Below, in pieces: positions 7,329 through 16,172 of a stretch of 64,000 nucleotides of DNA (within the stretch, counting starts at the first letter, position 1; the number at the start of each line of letters is the position of its first letter). Position numbers and translations under genes: made by a program. The stretch covers positions 186,001 through 250,000 of the forward strand of contig PLUE01000050.1 of the NCBI GenBank assembly GCA_003164785.1, given 5' to 3'. Under the pieces are notes generated by a model. That model did not search any database. It was not told the origin of the DNA and saw only the letters and a program-made list of their open reading frames with translations. The stretch is from Gammaproteobacteria bacterium (GTDB taxonomy: Bacteria > Pseudomonadota > Gammaproteobacteria > Steroidobacterales > Steroidobacteraceae).

Positions 7329-9580
7329 ACGCGTTCTCTCCTATGTTCGCCTTTTCGCGGTTCGCGGCCACTTGATGACCGCGTGTTCTCGCCCAACGGC
7401 AATAAAATCCGCACCCGGGCCCCGCCCGTGCGCTGATTATCCGCTTCAATGCGTCCGCCGTGCTCTTCCACGATTTTTTTAACGATCGCAAGTCCCAATC
7501 CCGTGCCCTTGGGTTTGCTGGTCACGTAGGGGTCGAAGACGGTGCCGATCAAATCGCGCTGAAACCCGGGACCGTTGTCGGTCACGATGATTGCCGCCAC
7601 TTGTTTCGGACCATCCTCAGCCACATGAGTTTCGATTTCCACACACGCGTTCGCCCGGCCCTCGAGCGCCTCGAGCGAGTTGGTGACCAGATTGTTGAGA
7701 ATCTGGCGAATCCGGATGCGGTCGGCCGACAATGGCGGCAGCGTGGGCGCCAGCATCAGCTTGAGTTCGGCGGTGCTGGCCTGTACGCGGTACAAATCCA
7801 CGACTTCGGTGATGAGCTGGTTCAAATCGAAGCGCGAGAAGTGCATGTCGGGGGCCCGCGCATATTCGCTGAATGCGTTGACCATCTGTTTCATGGCTTC
7901 GACCTGCGCCACGATGGTGTGGGTGGCGCGATCCAGAATCTGCGCGTCCTCCGCGTTCATACTGCCGGAGAACTTGCGCTGGATACGTTCGGCGGACAAT
8001 TGGATCGGCGTGAGCGGATTCTTGATCTCGTGCGCCAGACGGCGCGCCACCTCGCCCCAGGCGGCATCGCGCTGCGCCTGCAGCAGGGTAGTGATGTCGT
8101 CGAACACCAGCACCACGCCGGGCTTGCCGGCTTCGTTCGGCAGCTCCGTACAGGCGCACATCAATACCCGCTTGCCCGAGTCCGAGAGCAGCTCGATCTG
8201 CTCGCGCCAATCGAGCTGCTCCGCTCCAAGACGCAATTTGACGGCGTTCAAGAACTGACTGAACAGCGTGCTGTCGCTGACCACCGCATCGAACTTGGCG
8301 CCCACCGCGGCCTCGAGGTCGACTCCCAGAATGGCGCTCGCAGCCTGGTTCGCCGTGCGCACGGTCAGGTTCGCCTCCAGCGACACCACGCCCGTCGACA
8401 GGCGCGCGAGAATGACCGCAAGCCCCGCGCGCTCCGCTTCCACCGCCTGCTGACTGCGGCGTGTCTCCTCGCGGGCCCGGCCGAGACGTTTGGTCATGTC
8501 GTTGAACGAGGTCACCAGAAAGCCGAGTTCGTCGCGCGAGGGCAGCGGCAGCTTGGTGTCGTAGTTGCCCTTCGCCACGGCACGCGTGCCGGCGATCAGG
8601 TCCTGCACCGGTTGCACCAGGCGTTGTGCGGCAAAGAAAGCCCCGTAAACCGCCGCGATCAGCGACATCAGGACCACGAACGACAGGATCAACACGAACG
8701 TGCTCTTGACCGGCTGTCGACGCTGCACCAGAGCGGCGTAGTTGCTGTAGGAGCGCTGCACCGTATCGGCGAGCTGCGACAGCTGCTGCGGCACCGGATA
8801 CAACGCGATCAACACCCGCGCACCGGAGCTCTTGCCATTGCCCTCGAGCGGCGACGCCGCGCGAATGACGTAGCCACCCACAGAGTCCGTGTCGATGCTC
8901 ACGTACGGCCGGCCGCGGCGGACCTGCAGCATCATTTCGTCGGTCGCTGGCACGGGCAGCATGTCCATGGGGCGATCCGAGCTGGTGGCAATGATCCGGG
9001 TCTGCGTCCCCACCACCGTGAATTCCAATGCGGTGCTTTCCCGCCGCTCCCGATCGAGCGTGCCGATCAATTCGAAATCCGACAAGGGCGACAGCTCATG
9101 CGCCACCACCTGCGTGTGCTGCAGGAATTCCCGCACCCGCACTTCGAGCGCCGCGTGCGAAAGCTCGCGCGTGTCCTTCAGCCCCTGGCTGACCTCGATC
9201 TCGAACCAGCTATCGATGCCGCGGTTGATGAACTGCAGCGAGAAATAATAGACGATCAAAATCGGCGCCACGGCCAGCGCGCTGAAAATCGCCACGGTTC
9301 GGCCCTTGAGGCGCGAGCCCGGCACGTGCCGCCGAAAATCGCGCACCAGGCGCGACAGCTTGGTCGCCAGAAGGACAAACAAGGTGATGAGGCCCGCAAT
9401 GTTGATCAAAAGGATCCATGGCAACCATTTCGCGAACAACGCGGAGTTCTCGGTGGAGTCCCCCAGCAGATACAGCGCGACCAGCCACAGCACGACGCCG
9501 AGGGTGCCGAGCACCGTCGAGCCGTATTTGCGGGTTATGGCTGCAATGTCCATGTATACCAATCGCTTTCGCGATGCCAT
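7325..9580 (-). CDS. ntrY: NtrY-like membrane sensor histidine kinase
   Basis: This is a 751-residue kinase with three N-terminal membrane segments (LGVVLWLVALYLL, WILLINIAGLITLFVLL, IFSALAVAPILIVYYF), a large extracytoplasmic domain, a fourth membrane segment near residue 300 (FVLILSFVVLMSLIAAVYG), then HAMP, PAS and kinase domains. The phosphorylated His lies in ARRLAHEIKNPLTPIQL near residue 516. The ATP-binding boxes are intact (NNLVTNSLEAL, DNGPGFQ, GTGLGLAIVKKI). NtrY homologues sense nitrogen or redox state. ATG 9580 overlaps the DUF4390 gene by 46 bases; ATG 9553 is an alternative with a smaller overlap. Its stop overlaps the ntrX start by 4 bases, indicating one operon. Confidence 0.93.
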   Translation of the reverse strand: MASRKRLVYMDIAAITRKYGSTVLGTLGVVLWLVALYLLGDSTENSALFAKWLPWILLINIAGLITLFVLLATKLSRLVRDFRRHVPGSRLKGRTVAIFSALAVAPILIVYYFSLQFINRGIDSWFEIEVSQGLKDTRELSHAALEVRVREFLQHTQVVAHELSPLSDFELIGTLDRERRESTALEFTVVGTQTRIIATSSDRPMDMLPVPATDEMMLQVRRGRPYVSIDTDSVGGYVIRAASPLEGNGKSSGARVLIALYPVPQQLSQLADTVQRSYSNYAALVQRRQPVKSTFVLILSFVVLMSLIAAVYGAFFAAQRLVQPVQDLIAGTRAVAKGNYDTKLPLPSRDELGFLVTSFNDMTKRLGRAREETRRSQQAVEAERAGLAVILARLSTGVVSLEANLTVRTANQAASAILGVDLEAAVGAKFDAVVSDSTLFSQFLNAVKLRLGAEQLDWREQIELLSDSGKRVLMCACTELPNEAGKPGVVLVFDDITTLLQAQRDAAWGEVARRLAHEIKNPLTPIQLSAERIQRKFSGSMNAEDAQILDRATHTIVAQVEAMKQMVNAFSEYARAPDMHFSRFDLNQLITEVVDLYRVQASTAELKLMLAPTLPPLSADRIRIRQILNNLVTNSLEALEGRANACVEIETHVAEDGPKQVAAIIVTDNGPGFQRDLIGTVFDPYVTSKPKGTGLGLAIVKKIVEEHGGRIEADNQRTGGARVRILLPLGENTRSSSGREPRKGEHRRERV

Positions 9581-10158
9581 TCATTGACCCAGAACATCAG
9601 CACGCGCAGCGAAAACGGCACCGTTCCGTAATCGATCTTGGCGCGCACGTTCGCCTCGTAGCGGCGATCCGTCGTAATCAGCGACTTGTCGAGCACAGGC
9701 AGACTGTGTATCTCGGAAAGCATCTCCAGGGCCGCATCGACCGTTCCAACGGATTGCTGTTGGCCGCTGTTGTCATTGCGCAGGATATAGCGTGCGCTCA
9801 CGGCGTTGTATTGCAGGTGATAGCGTTGAGTCAATTCCGCGACCCGCGAGTTGGGCAGCAACTGGCGCACGCGCTCAATGTCCAGATCCAATTCAATGGT
9901 GAGCGGCACACCCTCGGCCAGTCCCCGCCGCACCGCATCGCTCACCGGCAGCGCCAAGCGCGCATTCAGATGGTAGACACCGTCCTGCAACTCCAGATCT
10001 GCGGAGCGCACTTCGAAACGACCTTCCAGGCCCTCCGCGTCCGCCGTTACGCTCAGGAAGCAGCCAAGACACACCGACGCCACCATCAGCAACGCCGCGC
10101 GAACCGACGCCATGCGCGTGCGCCGGCGGTGCAAAGCGGTTGGTGGCACGGAGTTCAT
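9535..10158 (-). CDS. DUF4390 exported protein
   Basis: This 207-residue protein has an N-terminal membrane or signal segment (ASVRAALLMVASVCLGCFLSV) and the DUF4390 domain. It includes FEVRSADLELQDGVYHLNARLALP and the C-terminal pattern IDYGTVPFSLRVLMFWVNEWHRESDWYTW. The function is unknown, but it sits between rsmB and the ntrYX pair in many gammaproteobacteria, as here. An internal ATG at residue 16 could be the true start, giving a more typical signal peptide. The 3' end runs into the start of ntrY, implying co-translation. Confidence 0.85.
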   Translation of the reverse strand: MNSVPPTALHRRRTRMASVRAALLMVASVCLGCFLSVTADAEGLEGRFEVRSADLELQDGVYHLNARLALPVSDAVRRGLAEGVPLTIELDLDIERVRQLLPNSRVAELTQRYHLQYNAVSARYILRNDNSGQQQSVGTVDAALEMLSEIHSLPVLDKSLITTDRRYEANVRAKIDYGTVPFSLRVLMFWVNEWHRESDWYTWTLQP

Positions 10159-10188
10159 CCCTCGAACGCGTTCATGGATCGATCACGC

Positions 10189-11514
10189 TCATTGCTTTAT
10201 GAGGGCAGCATAATAGAAGCCGTCGGCACCCGCCTCCCCAGGGAGGATTTGCCGACCGCAGCCGTCGGCCTCGCCGAATCCCGGCCAACCCGGCCAATTC
10301 TCCGCGGGAACGATGTTGGCGTCGGGCGTGCCCTCGAGAAATGCCGTGACCACGTCACGATTCTCGCTGCGAGTCACCGTGCAGGTTGCGTACACCAGGC
10401 GGCCGCCGGTGGCCAACATTCGCCACGCAGCCGTCAATAGCCGTGCCTGAAGCAACGGCAACTTGTCGATTTCCGCGGGCGATTTGCGAATCCGAATGTC
10501 CGGGTGCCGCCGTATGATTCCGAGCGCCGAGCACGGCGCGTCCAGCAGGATTCGATCGAACGGCACGCCGTTCCACCACGCCTCCGGGGCGCTCGCGTCA
10601 TTCACCACGACTTCCGCGAACAAGTTGCCGCGCGCCAGGTTCTCCTGCAACCGCGTGAGGCGCTGCGGATCGATGTCGACCGCCACCAACGAGGCGAGAT
10701 TCGGCTCGCGCTCCGCGATCAGGGCGGTCTTGCCGCCCGGGGCCGCGCACGCATCCAACACCCGCAGCCCGGCAGACAACTCCAACGGGAACGCGACGCA
10801 TTGCGCAGCCAAGTCCTGCACCGACACCAAACCGTCGGCAAATCCCGGCAGCTCGTGCACGTCGCATGGTGTTTCCAGCGCGATGGCGAACGGCACACGC
10901 GGTTCGGCGCGGGCCGCAATGCCTGCCGCACCCAGCCTTTCCATATATTCCTCGGTCGTGCCGCAACGGCTGTTGACGCGCAGCCACATCGGCGCCTGGG
11001 TATCACCCGCCGCCAACAACTGGGTCCACCGCACCGGCCAGTCGGCGCGGTAGCGGTCCGCCAACCATACGGGCGAAGCGTGACGGGTCGCAGGATTGCG
11101 CGCGATTTCCGGATCCAAGGTCTTGCGCTCGCGCAGATAGCGGCGCAGTACGGCGTTGACCAGGCCGCTCGCGCGCGATGCGTCGGTCGCCTTGGCCGTA
11201 TTCACCGCCGCATCCACCACGGCATACTCGGGCGTGCGCGCATCCTCGATCTCGAACAGCGCCACCGACAACAACGCCCTCACCAACGGTTCCAGCGAGC
11301 GCACCGGCTGTGACAGCAGCTTGCCGAGGATCGCCTCATGGCGGTAGTAACCCCGGATCGCGCCATAGCTCAGCGAACGCACCGACGGCGCCAACGCCGG
11401 CGGCGCCGTGGCCAGGGCGTCGTGGAGGGCCGCATCGAGGGTCACGCCTTCGCGCAAGATTCGCGCGACGGCAAAGGCGGCAATCGAGCGCGCACCGGCG
11501 GCTGCATTTTTCAT
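10189..11514 (-). CDS. rsmB: 16S rRNA m5C967 methyltransferase RsmB (Sun/Fmu)
   Basis: The 441-residue protein has an N-terminal NusB-like RNA-binding domain (~1-140, SIAAFAVARILREGVTLDAAL) and a C-terminal SAM-dependent Nol1/Nop2/Sun domain. The SAM site is DACAAPGGKTALIAE. The two catalytic cysteine motifs are LLDAPCSALG and VYATCTVTRSEN, and the C-terminal end GADGFYYAALIKQ is typical. It methylates cytosine 967 of 16S rRNA. I chose ATG 11514 because its ATGA overlaps the fmt stop; the frame stays open upstream but reads antisense-like sequence within fmt. Confidence 0.96.
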   Translation of the reverse strand: MKNAAAGARSIAAFAVARILREGVTLDAALHDALATAPPALAPSVRSLSYGAIRGYYRHEAILGKLLSQPVRSLEPLVRALLSVALFEIEDARTPEYAVVDAAVNTAKATDASRASGLVNAVLRRYLRERKTLDPEIARNPATRHASPVWLADRYRADWPVRWTQLLAAGDTQAPMWLRVNSRCGTTEEYMERLGAAGIAARAEPRVPFAIALETPCDVHELPGFADGLVSVQDLAAQCVAFPLELSAGLRVLDACAAPGGKTALIAEREPNLASLVAVDIDPQRLTRLQENLARGNLFAEVVVNDASAPEAWWNGVPFDRILLDAPCSALGIIRRHPDIRIRKSPAEIDKLPLLQARLLTAAWRMLATGGRLVYATCTVTRSENRDVVTAFLEGTPDANIVPAENWPGWPGFGEADGCGRQILPGEAGADGFYYAALIKQ

Positions 11515-12506
11515 AGTGTTGTGAATCTCGCGCCGACGAGGCGCTGTGCTTTGATGAATTCGCCCGCAGCCAACGGCTTGCGGCCGGCGAGTTGCAGACG
11601 CAGGATGCGCAGAATGCCGCGACCACACGCCACATCCATGCCAGCATCGGACGCGCTGAGTACGGAGCCCGGCGGGGGTGCGGGCGCATCCGCGGCAGCG
11701 GCCGATTCGCCCACAGGCATCGTTTCCGGGCTCGGGGCCAATTCCGCATCCCAGATCCGCAGCTGCGCCCCGTCCAGCCTGGTCTCGGCGATGGGCCACG
11801 GATTGAACGCCCGCACCCGGCGCAGCACGCTCGCCGCGTCCTCGTGCCAATCGATCTGCGCCTCACTCTTGCTGATTTTGTCAGCATAGGTGACGCCGGC
11901 CTGCGGCTGCGGCACTTCGTGGGCGCTGCCGTTCGCCAAGGCGTCCAGGGTGTCCACGATCAGTTCGCCGCCCAGCAGGGCCAAGCGGTCGTGCAAGCTC
12001 CCGGCGGTGTCGCGGGGCGCCATCTTCACCCGAGCTGCAGCCAGGATCGGGCCGGTGTCCAACCCCGCCTCCATGCGCATGATGGTGATGCCGGTTTCCG
12101 CATCACCTGCCAGCAAGGCGCGGTGTATGGGCGCCGCACCCCGCCAGCGGGGCAGCAACGACGCATGGATGTTGAAGCAGCCGAGGACCGGGACGGCCAG
12201 CGCGGCCGGCGGCAGAATCAGCCCGTAAGCGACGACGATCAGGGCGTCCAGGTCCAGGCGGCGCAACGTGGCCAAAACCTCCGGGGTCTTGAAGCTCGCC
12301 GGCTGGTACACGGGAATGGCCAGTTCGGCTGCGCGCTGCTTGACGGGGCTCAGGTGCACGGACTGTCCGCGGCCGGCCGGCTTGTCCGGCTTGGTGAACA
12401 CTGCCAACAGGTGGTGTCGCGAGCGCGACAAGGCGTCGAGCGCCGCGACGGCAAACTCCGGGGTGCCGGCGAACCCCAGCCTCAACGGCCTCTGAAGGAC
12501 GTTCAA
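11511..12506 (-). CDS. fmt: methionyl-tRNA formyltransferase
   Basis: Fmt adds a formyl group from 10-formyltetrahydrofolate to initiator Met-tRNA. The N-terminal hydrolase fold shows RLGFAGTPEFAVAAL, then ALIVVAYGLILPPAAL and the catalytic stretch FNIHASLLPRWRGAAPIHRA, followed by GITIMRMEAGLDTGPIL. A C-terminal OB-like domain follows. No ATG is available at the N-terminus. The start is TTG 12506 or, fitting the family better, TTG 12485 (giving MRLGFAGTPEF, 324 aa) with AGAGG just upstream. It lies directly after def and overlaps rsmB by 4 bases. Confidence 0.96.
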   Translation of the reverse strand: MNVLQRPLRLGFAGTPEFAVAALDALSRSRHHLLAVFTKPDKPAGRGQSVHLSPVKQRAAELAIPVYQPASFKTPEVLATLRRLDLDALIVVAYGLILPPAALAVPVLGCFNIHASLLPRWRGAAPIHRALLAGDAETGITIMRMEAGLDTGPILAAARVKMAPRDTAGSLHDRLALLGGELIVDTLDALANGSAHEVPQPQAGVTYADKISKSEAQIDWHEDAASVLRRVRAFNPWPIAETRLDGAQLRIWDAELAPSPETMPVGESAAAADAPAPPPGSVLSASDAGMDVACGRGILRILRLQLAGRKPLAAGEFIKAQRLVGARFTTL

Positions 12507-12510
12507 GCTC

Positions 12511-13083
12511 TTACAGAGCCGGTGTGGACGTGTTGCCGGGCGTCGTCATGCCGCGCGCCGTCGCGCGGTGGTCGCTTCCGGCGGATCGCTGCTTACGCTC
12601 TTTTTCCAGGCGTCGGCGAATCAGCTGGCGCTTGAGTTCGGATAGGTAATCGACGAACAACTTTCCGTCGAGATGATCCATCTCGTGTTGAATGCAGACG
12701 CCCAGCAGCCCCTCAGCATCGATCTCGAACGGCAACCCATCGGCGCCGAGGGCGCGAACCCGGATGTGGATGGCTCGCTGTACCTTGTCGTAAATGTCCG
12801 GCACCGACAAACAGCCCTCCTCGCCGGGACCCCGCCCGGTCGCGGCCAAAATCTCCGGATTGATGAAGACCATCGGCTGATTCCGCTCTTCGCTGACGTC
12901 GATCACCAAGACGCGACGATGCACATCCACCTGCGTGGCCGCGAGACCGATGCCCTTGGCGGCGTACATCGTTTCCAACAAATCAGCCACCAATTGACGC
13001 ACCGCATCATCGACGTCTGCAACCGGCTTGGCCGTCGTCCTGAGACGGGGGTCGGGATACTCAAGAATTGCGAGCTGGGTCAT
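12511..13083 (-). CDS. def: peptide deformylase
   Basis: This is a 190-residue metallohydrolase that removes the N-formyl group from nascent proteins. The three family motifs are intact: [16 protein letters not shown] and [12 protein letters not shown] (HExxH metal site). The N-terminus [15 protein letters not shown] fits the family exactly, so ATG 13083 was chosen although the frame runs upstream to 13194. The C-terminal ~25 residues ([19 protein letters not shown]...) are an unstructured basic tail. It heads the minus-strand operon and diverges from the LysM lipoprotein across a 203-base gap. Confidence 0.96.
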   Translation of the reverse strand: MTQLAILEYPDPRLRTTAKPVADVDDAVRQLVADLLETMYAAKGIGLAATQVDVHRRVLVIDVSEERNQPMVFINPEILAATGRGPGEEGCLSVPDIYDKVQRAIHIRVRALGADGLPFEIDAEGLLGVCIQHEMDHLDGKLFVDYLSELKRQLIRRRLEKERKQRSAGSDHRATARGMTTPGNTSTPAL

Positions 13084-13286
13084 GGGGGTTATGAGAGCAA
13101 TGTCGTGTTTTCGGCCGAAGAATGTTGCTAAAGTTCCGCCGCTGCTTAACTTAATGCCCATCAGGGTCGCGCACTTAGCGCGGTTAATCGACAAAAACGG
13201 GCGATACGTCCCAGTCTTTGGTGGCAGGCCAGCAGTATACCAGCCGGGCCGTCACCATAAGCCACGTGACTTAAGGGAGCGAATGA

Positions 13287-14504
13287 ATGCAAGGCCATCA
13301 ATTTTTTGCCCTGGTGCTGTCAGTCGCGGTCGTGGCGGGATGCCGGACCGAACGACCGCCGCAGGCGCCGATTCCATTGGCGACGACCGACACGGACGTC
13401 CAAGGGACCGCCGTCGGCGACGACCGCACTGCGATGGAAGCAGCCATCGACACGGGCCCGGCATCGGGTTCCCTGAGGGCAAACGACGCCTCACACGGTG
13501 CTGGCCCCGTGCTCGCCCCCGGCGCCCCCGACACCTACGTCGTCAAACGCGGCGACACTCTATGGGGCATATCCAAGCTCTTCCTGCGTGATCCCTGGTA
13601 TTGGCCCGAAATCTGGCAGGTCAACCCTCAGATCGAGAATCCGCACCTGATTTTCCCCGGCGATACGCTGCGGTTGGTGTACATCGACGGCAAGCCACGG
13701 ATCACGGTGTCGCGCGGCCTCGCGGAGCGAGGCGACACGGCGCGCATCGAGCCCCGGGTTCGCAGCGAGCCATTGGAAGCGGCGATCACCACCATTCCCT
13801 ATGAGGCGGTTGCGGCGTTCATGTCGAAGCCTTCGGTATTGTCGAATGAACAGATCAAGGCGGCGCCCTATGTCCTGTCGAGCCGGGACATGCACGTCGT
13901 GATCTCCAGCGGCGACACGGTCTATGCGCGCGGCTTCTCGAGCCCCGCGCAGACGGGCACCCACTACAATATTGTGCGGGTCGGCGACCCGCTGCGGGAT
14001 CCGGATGACGACAAGATCGTCGGCTATGATGGCATCTTCACCGGTTCGGGACGCGTAACCCGCGTCGGCGATCCGACCACCTTGGTCCTCAGCGAATCGG
14101 CCCGCGAGACGGTTCCCGGCGACAAATTATTCGCCGGTGGCAATGACGTCGCCCTCGATTTCACGCCCAGTCCGCCCAAGGTCAAAGTGGACGGCCGCAT
14201 CATGGCGGTCTCGGACGGCGTCACCGTCATCGGCCAGTACGAAGTGGTGGTCATTAATCGCGGCGCCCGCGACGGATTGGTGCCAGGCAATGTGCTGGCG
14301 GTGTTGGATGTCGGGGGCACCATCCACGACAACGTGAGCAAGAGCTACTACGGCATGTCGGGCATGCTGTCCAAGAAGGTCCGGCTGCCGGACGAGCGCG
14401 CCGGGACCTTCATGGTATTCAAGACCTTCGATCGGATCAGCTATGGTCTCATCATGGAAGCCAAGGACGTCATTCAAGTGTCCGACCGGGTCATCAACCC
14501 TTAA
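13287..14504 (+). CDS. LysM-domain lipoprotein
   Basis: The 405-residue protein starts with a lipoprotein signal (FFALVLSVAVVAGC, lipobox VAGC with Cys 19). A LysM peptidoglycan-binding domain follows at about residues 82-135 (YVVKRGDTLWGISKLFLRDPWYWPEIWQVN... HLIFPGDTLRL). The rest is a beta-rich extension of unknown role. An AAGGGAG lies 7 bases before the ATG. Proteins of this form are typically encoded next to dprA and opposite def in gammaproteobacteria. It is probably anchored to the outer membrane and bound to peptidoglycan; the specific function is not known. Confidence 0.9.
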   Translation: MQGHQFFALVLSVAVVAGCRTERPPQAPIPLATTDTDVQGTAVGDDRTAMEAAIDTGPASGSLRANDASHGAGPVLAPGAPDTYVVKRGDTLWGISKLFLRDPWYWPEIWQVNPQIENPHLIFPGDTLRLVYIDGKPRITVSRGLAERGDTARIEPRVRSEPLEAAITTIPYEAVAAFMSKPSVLSNEQIKAAPYVLSSRDMHVVISSGDTVYARGFSSPAQTGTHYNIVRVGDPLRDPDDDKIVGYDGIFTGSGRVTRVGDPTTLVLSESARETVPGDKLFAGGNDVALDFTPSPPKVKVDGRIMAVSDGVTVIGQYEVVVINRGARDGLVPGNVLAVLDVGGTIHDNVSKSYYGMSGMLSKKVRLPDERAGTFMVFKTFDRISYGLIMEAKDVIQVSDRVINP

Positions 14505-14520
14505 CTCGACATTGCCGCCA

Positions 14521-14539
14521 GATCCGCGCACGGCGGATC
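14521..14539 (+). terminator. 7-bp hairpin after the LysM gene, possible weak terminator
   Basis: GATCCGC and GCGGATC pair perfectly around a 5-base loop, 16 bases after the LysM stop codon and about 28 bases before dprA. No T-run follows, so it is at best a weak or Rho-assisted terminator; it might instead be a small attenuator of dprA. CATAAT, a possible -10 box, lies just downstream of it. Confidence 0.35.
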
Positions 14540-14566
14540 GGGTGCCTGCCGGCCATAATCGGGTCC

Positions 14567-15703
14567 ATGTTGGATGGCGATTCGCTGGCATGGACCGTTC
14601 TGGCACGAGCTCCCGGACTGGATCCGGGGGCCGTCTGCGCCGCACTCCAAGTTCTGGGCACCCCGGCCGCGCTCCTGTCGGCATCCCAGACCGATCTAGC
14701 GCAGACGGTTCTATCCCCGATCACTCGCGCGTTCCTATGCTCCTCCGCCGGGCGCGCGCGGCCCGCGGAACACCACTGGCTTGATGCTGCGACGCACCAT
14801 ATCCTGCCTTGCATCGATCCCCGGTACCCCAAGTTCTTGCGGTCACTCGAACGCCCACCGCTCGCCCTCTATGTATCGGGCAACGTCGACGCCTTGGCCG
14901 ACCCACAGCTTGCCATGGTCGGCAGCCGCAATCCCACCCCTCAGGGGCGCGAGACAGCGTTCGCGTTCGCCGAACACCTTGCCGGGCGCGGCTTGGGCAT
15001 CACCAGCGGCGCTGCCGAGGGAATCGACGCCGACACACATCGCGGCGCGCTGCAGGCGCAAGGGATCACCCTCGGCATCCTGGGCACCGGGATCGACCTC
15101 GTGTATCCCCGCAGCAATGCGCCGCTGTATCGGCAAATCGAGCTAGGGGGCGCCCTCATCAGCGAATTTCCGCTGGGCACGCCTCCGCGCCGTGGAAACT
15201 TCCCGCAGCGCAATCGCATCATCGCCGCGGTGAGCTTGGGCACGCTGGTGGTCGAGGCGACCCGCCGCAGCGGATCCTTGATCACGGCGAGATTGGCCAG
15301 GTCCTACGGTCGGGAAGTCTTCGCCATTCCGGGTTCCATCCACAGCCCGTTGAGCCGTGGCTGCCACGAACTCATCAAGACGGGTGCCAAACTGGTCGAA
15401 TCGGCGGACGACATATTGCGCGAGCTGAACTTTTCCTCCTTCTTTTCCAATGACTTCCGCGTGTCGGAGGACCGAGGGGCGCAGCTGCCGCATGCATCGG
15501 GCATGGACAAGGATCACAAAATCTTGTTAGATGCGCTCGGCTTTGATCCTGTGGACCTCGATAGTTTGGTCGTGCGTACCGGATTCAAACCAGAAGCCGT
15601 GTCCTCGATGATGCTGATCCTCGAGCTCGAAGGCCACGTTCAGGCCGCCCCCGGGGGCCGCTACTCCCGAGTCGCCTACAGGAGAGCCGGAGGTGAAAGA
15701 TAA
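14567..15703 (+). CDS. dprA: DNA-processing protein DprA
   Basis: DprA loads RecA on incoming single-stranded DNA during natural transformation. The 378-residue protein has an N-terminal SAM-like region and a central Rossmann-type domain with VGSRNPTPQGRETAFAFAEHLA, SGAAEGIDADTHRGAL, GTGIDLVYPRSN and FPQRNRIIAAVS. The C-terminal winged-helix domain spans about residues 310-375 (LLDALGFDPVDLDSLVVRTG). All core motifs are present. Its 3' end overlaps smg by 11 bases. It indicates that part of the competence machinery is kept; no other competence genes lie in the window. Confidence 0.95.
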   Translation: MLDGDSLAWTVLARAPGLDPGAVCAALQVLGTPAALLSASQTDLAQTVLSPITRAFLCSSAGRARPAEHHWLDAATHHILPCIDPRYPKFLRSLERPPLALYVSGNVDALADPQLAMVGSRNPTPQGRETAFAFAEHLAGRGLGITSGAAEGIDADTHRGALQAQGITLGILGTGIDLVYPRSNAPLYRQIELGGALISEFPLGTPPRRGNFPQRNRIIAAVSLGTLVVEATRRSGSLITARLARSYGREVFAIPGSIHSPLSRGCHELIKTGAKLVESADDILRELNFSSFFSNDFRVSEDRGAQLPHASGMDKDHKILLDALGFDPVDLDSLVVRTGFKPEAVSSMMLILELEGHVQAAPGGRYSRVAYRRAGGER

Positions 15704-16166
15704 CGTTCTCGATCTGCTTATATATCTTTTCGAGAATTACATGAGTGCCGACGATGAACCGCGGCCGGATCGCAATACCTTGAAGCTCGAGTTGGACAGG
15801 GCGGGATTCGCCGAACCGGACATCGAGCGGGCATTGGAGTGGCTGGATGGTTTGTCGGGCGAGCAATTGGGCAAGGTCGCCGAAGCCACGGCGCGGGCCG
15901 TGCGCATCTTCAGCGGTCAGGAATTGCTGCGGCTGGACACGGACGTTCGCGGCTATCTGATGTATTTGGAAAACGTGCGGATTCTTTCCGCCACTCAGCG
16001 CGAGCTCGTCATCGATCGATTGATGGCCCTCGAGGCGGATGAAATCGACATCGAACAGGTGAAATGGGTCGTTCTTATGGTGCTGTTCAGCCAACCGGGC
16101 CAAGAGTCCGCTTACGCTCAGATGGAAGACCTGGTCTTCGAAGAGCGCTCTGACGCGTTGCACTAG
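15693..16166 (+). CDS. smg: Smg family protein (DUF494)
   Basis: This is a 157-residue acidic helical protein of the Smg/DUF494 family (VLDLLIYLFENYM, then EWLDGLSGEQLG, and C-terminal LVFEERSDALH). Its function is not established. It lies between dprA and topA in many gammaproteobacteria, and that context supports the call. GTG 15693 is used, with GGAG 8 bases upstream, inside the end of dprA. Confidence 0.93.
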   Translation: MKDNVLDLLIYLFENYMSADDEPRPDRNTLKLELDRAGFAEPDIERALEWLDGLSGEQLGKVAEATARAVRIFSGQELLRLDTDVRGYLMYLENVRILSATQRELVIDRLMALEADEIDIEQVKWVVLMVLFSQPGQESAYAQMEDLVFEERSDALH

Positions 16167-16172
16167 CCCGCT

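Noticed and set aside
7460..9631. 723-codon open frame on the + strand opposite ntrY
   Set aside because: His/Arg/Gln-rich composition typical of antisense frames in high-GC DNA; ntrY on the other strand has all kinase motifs.
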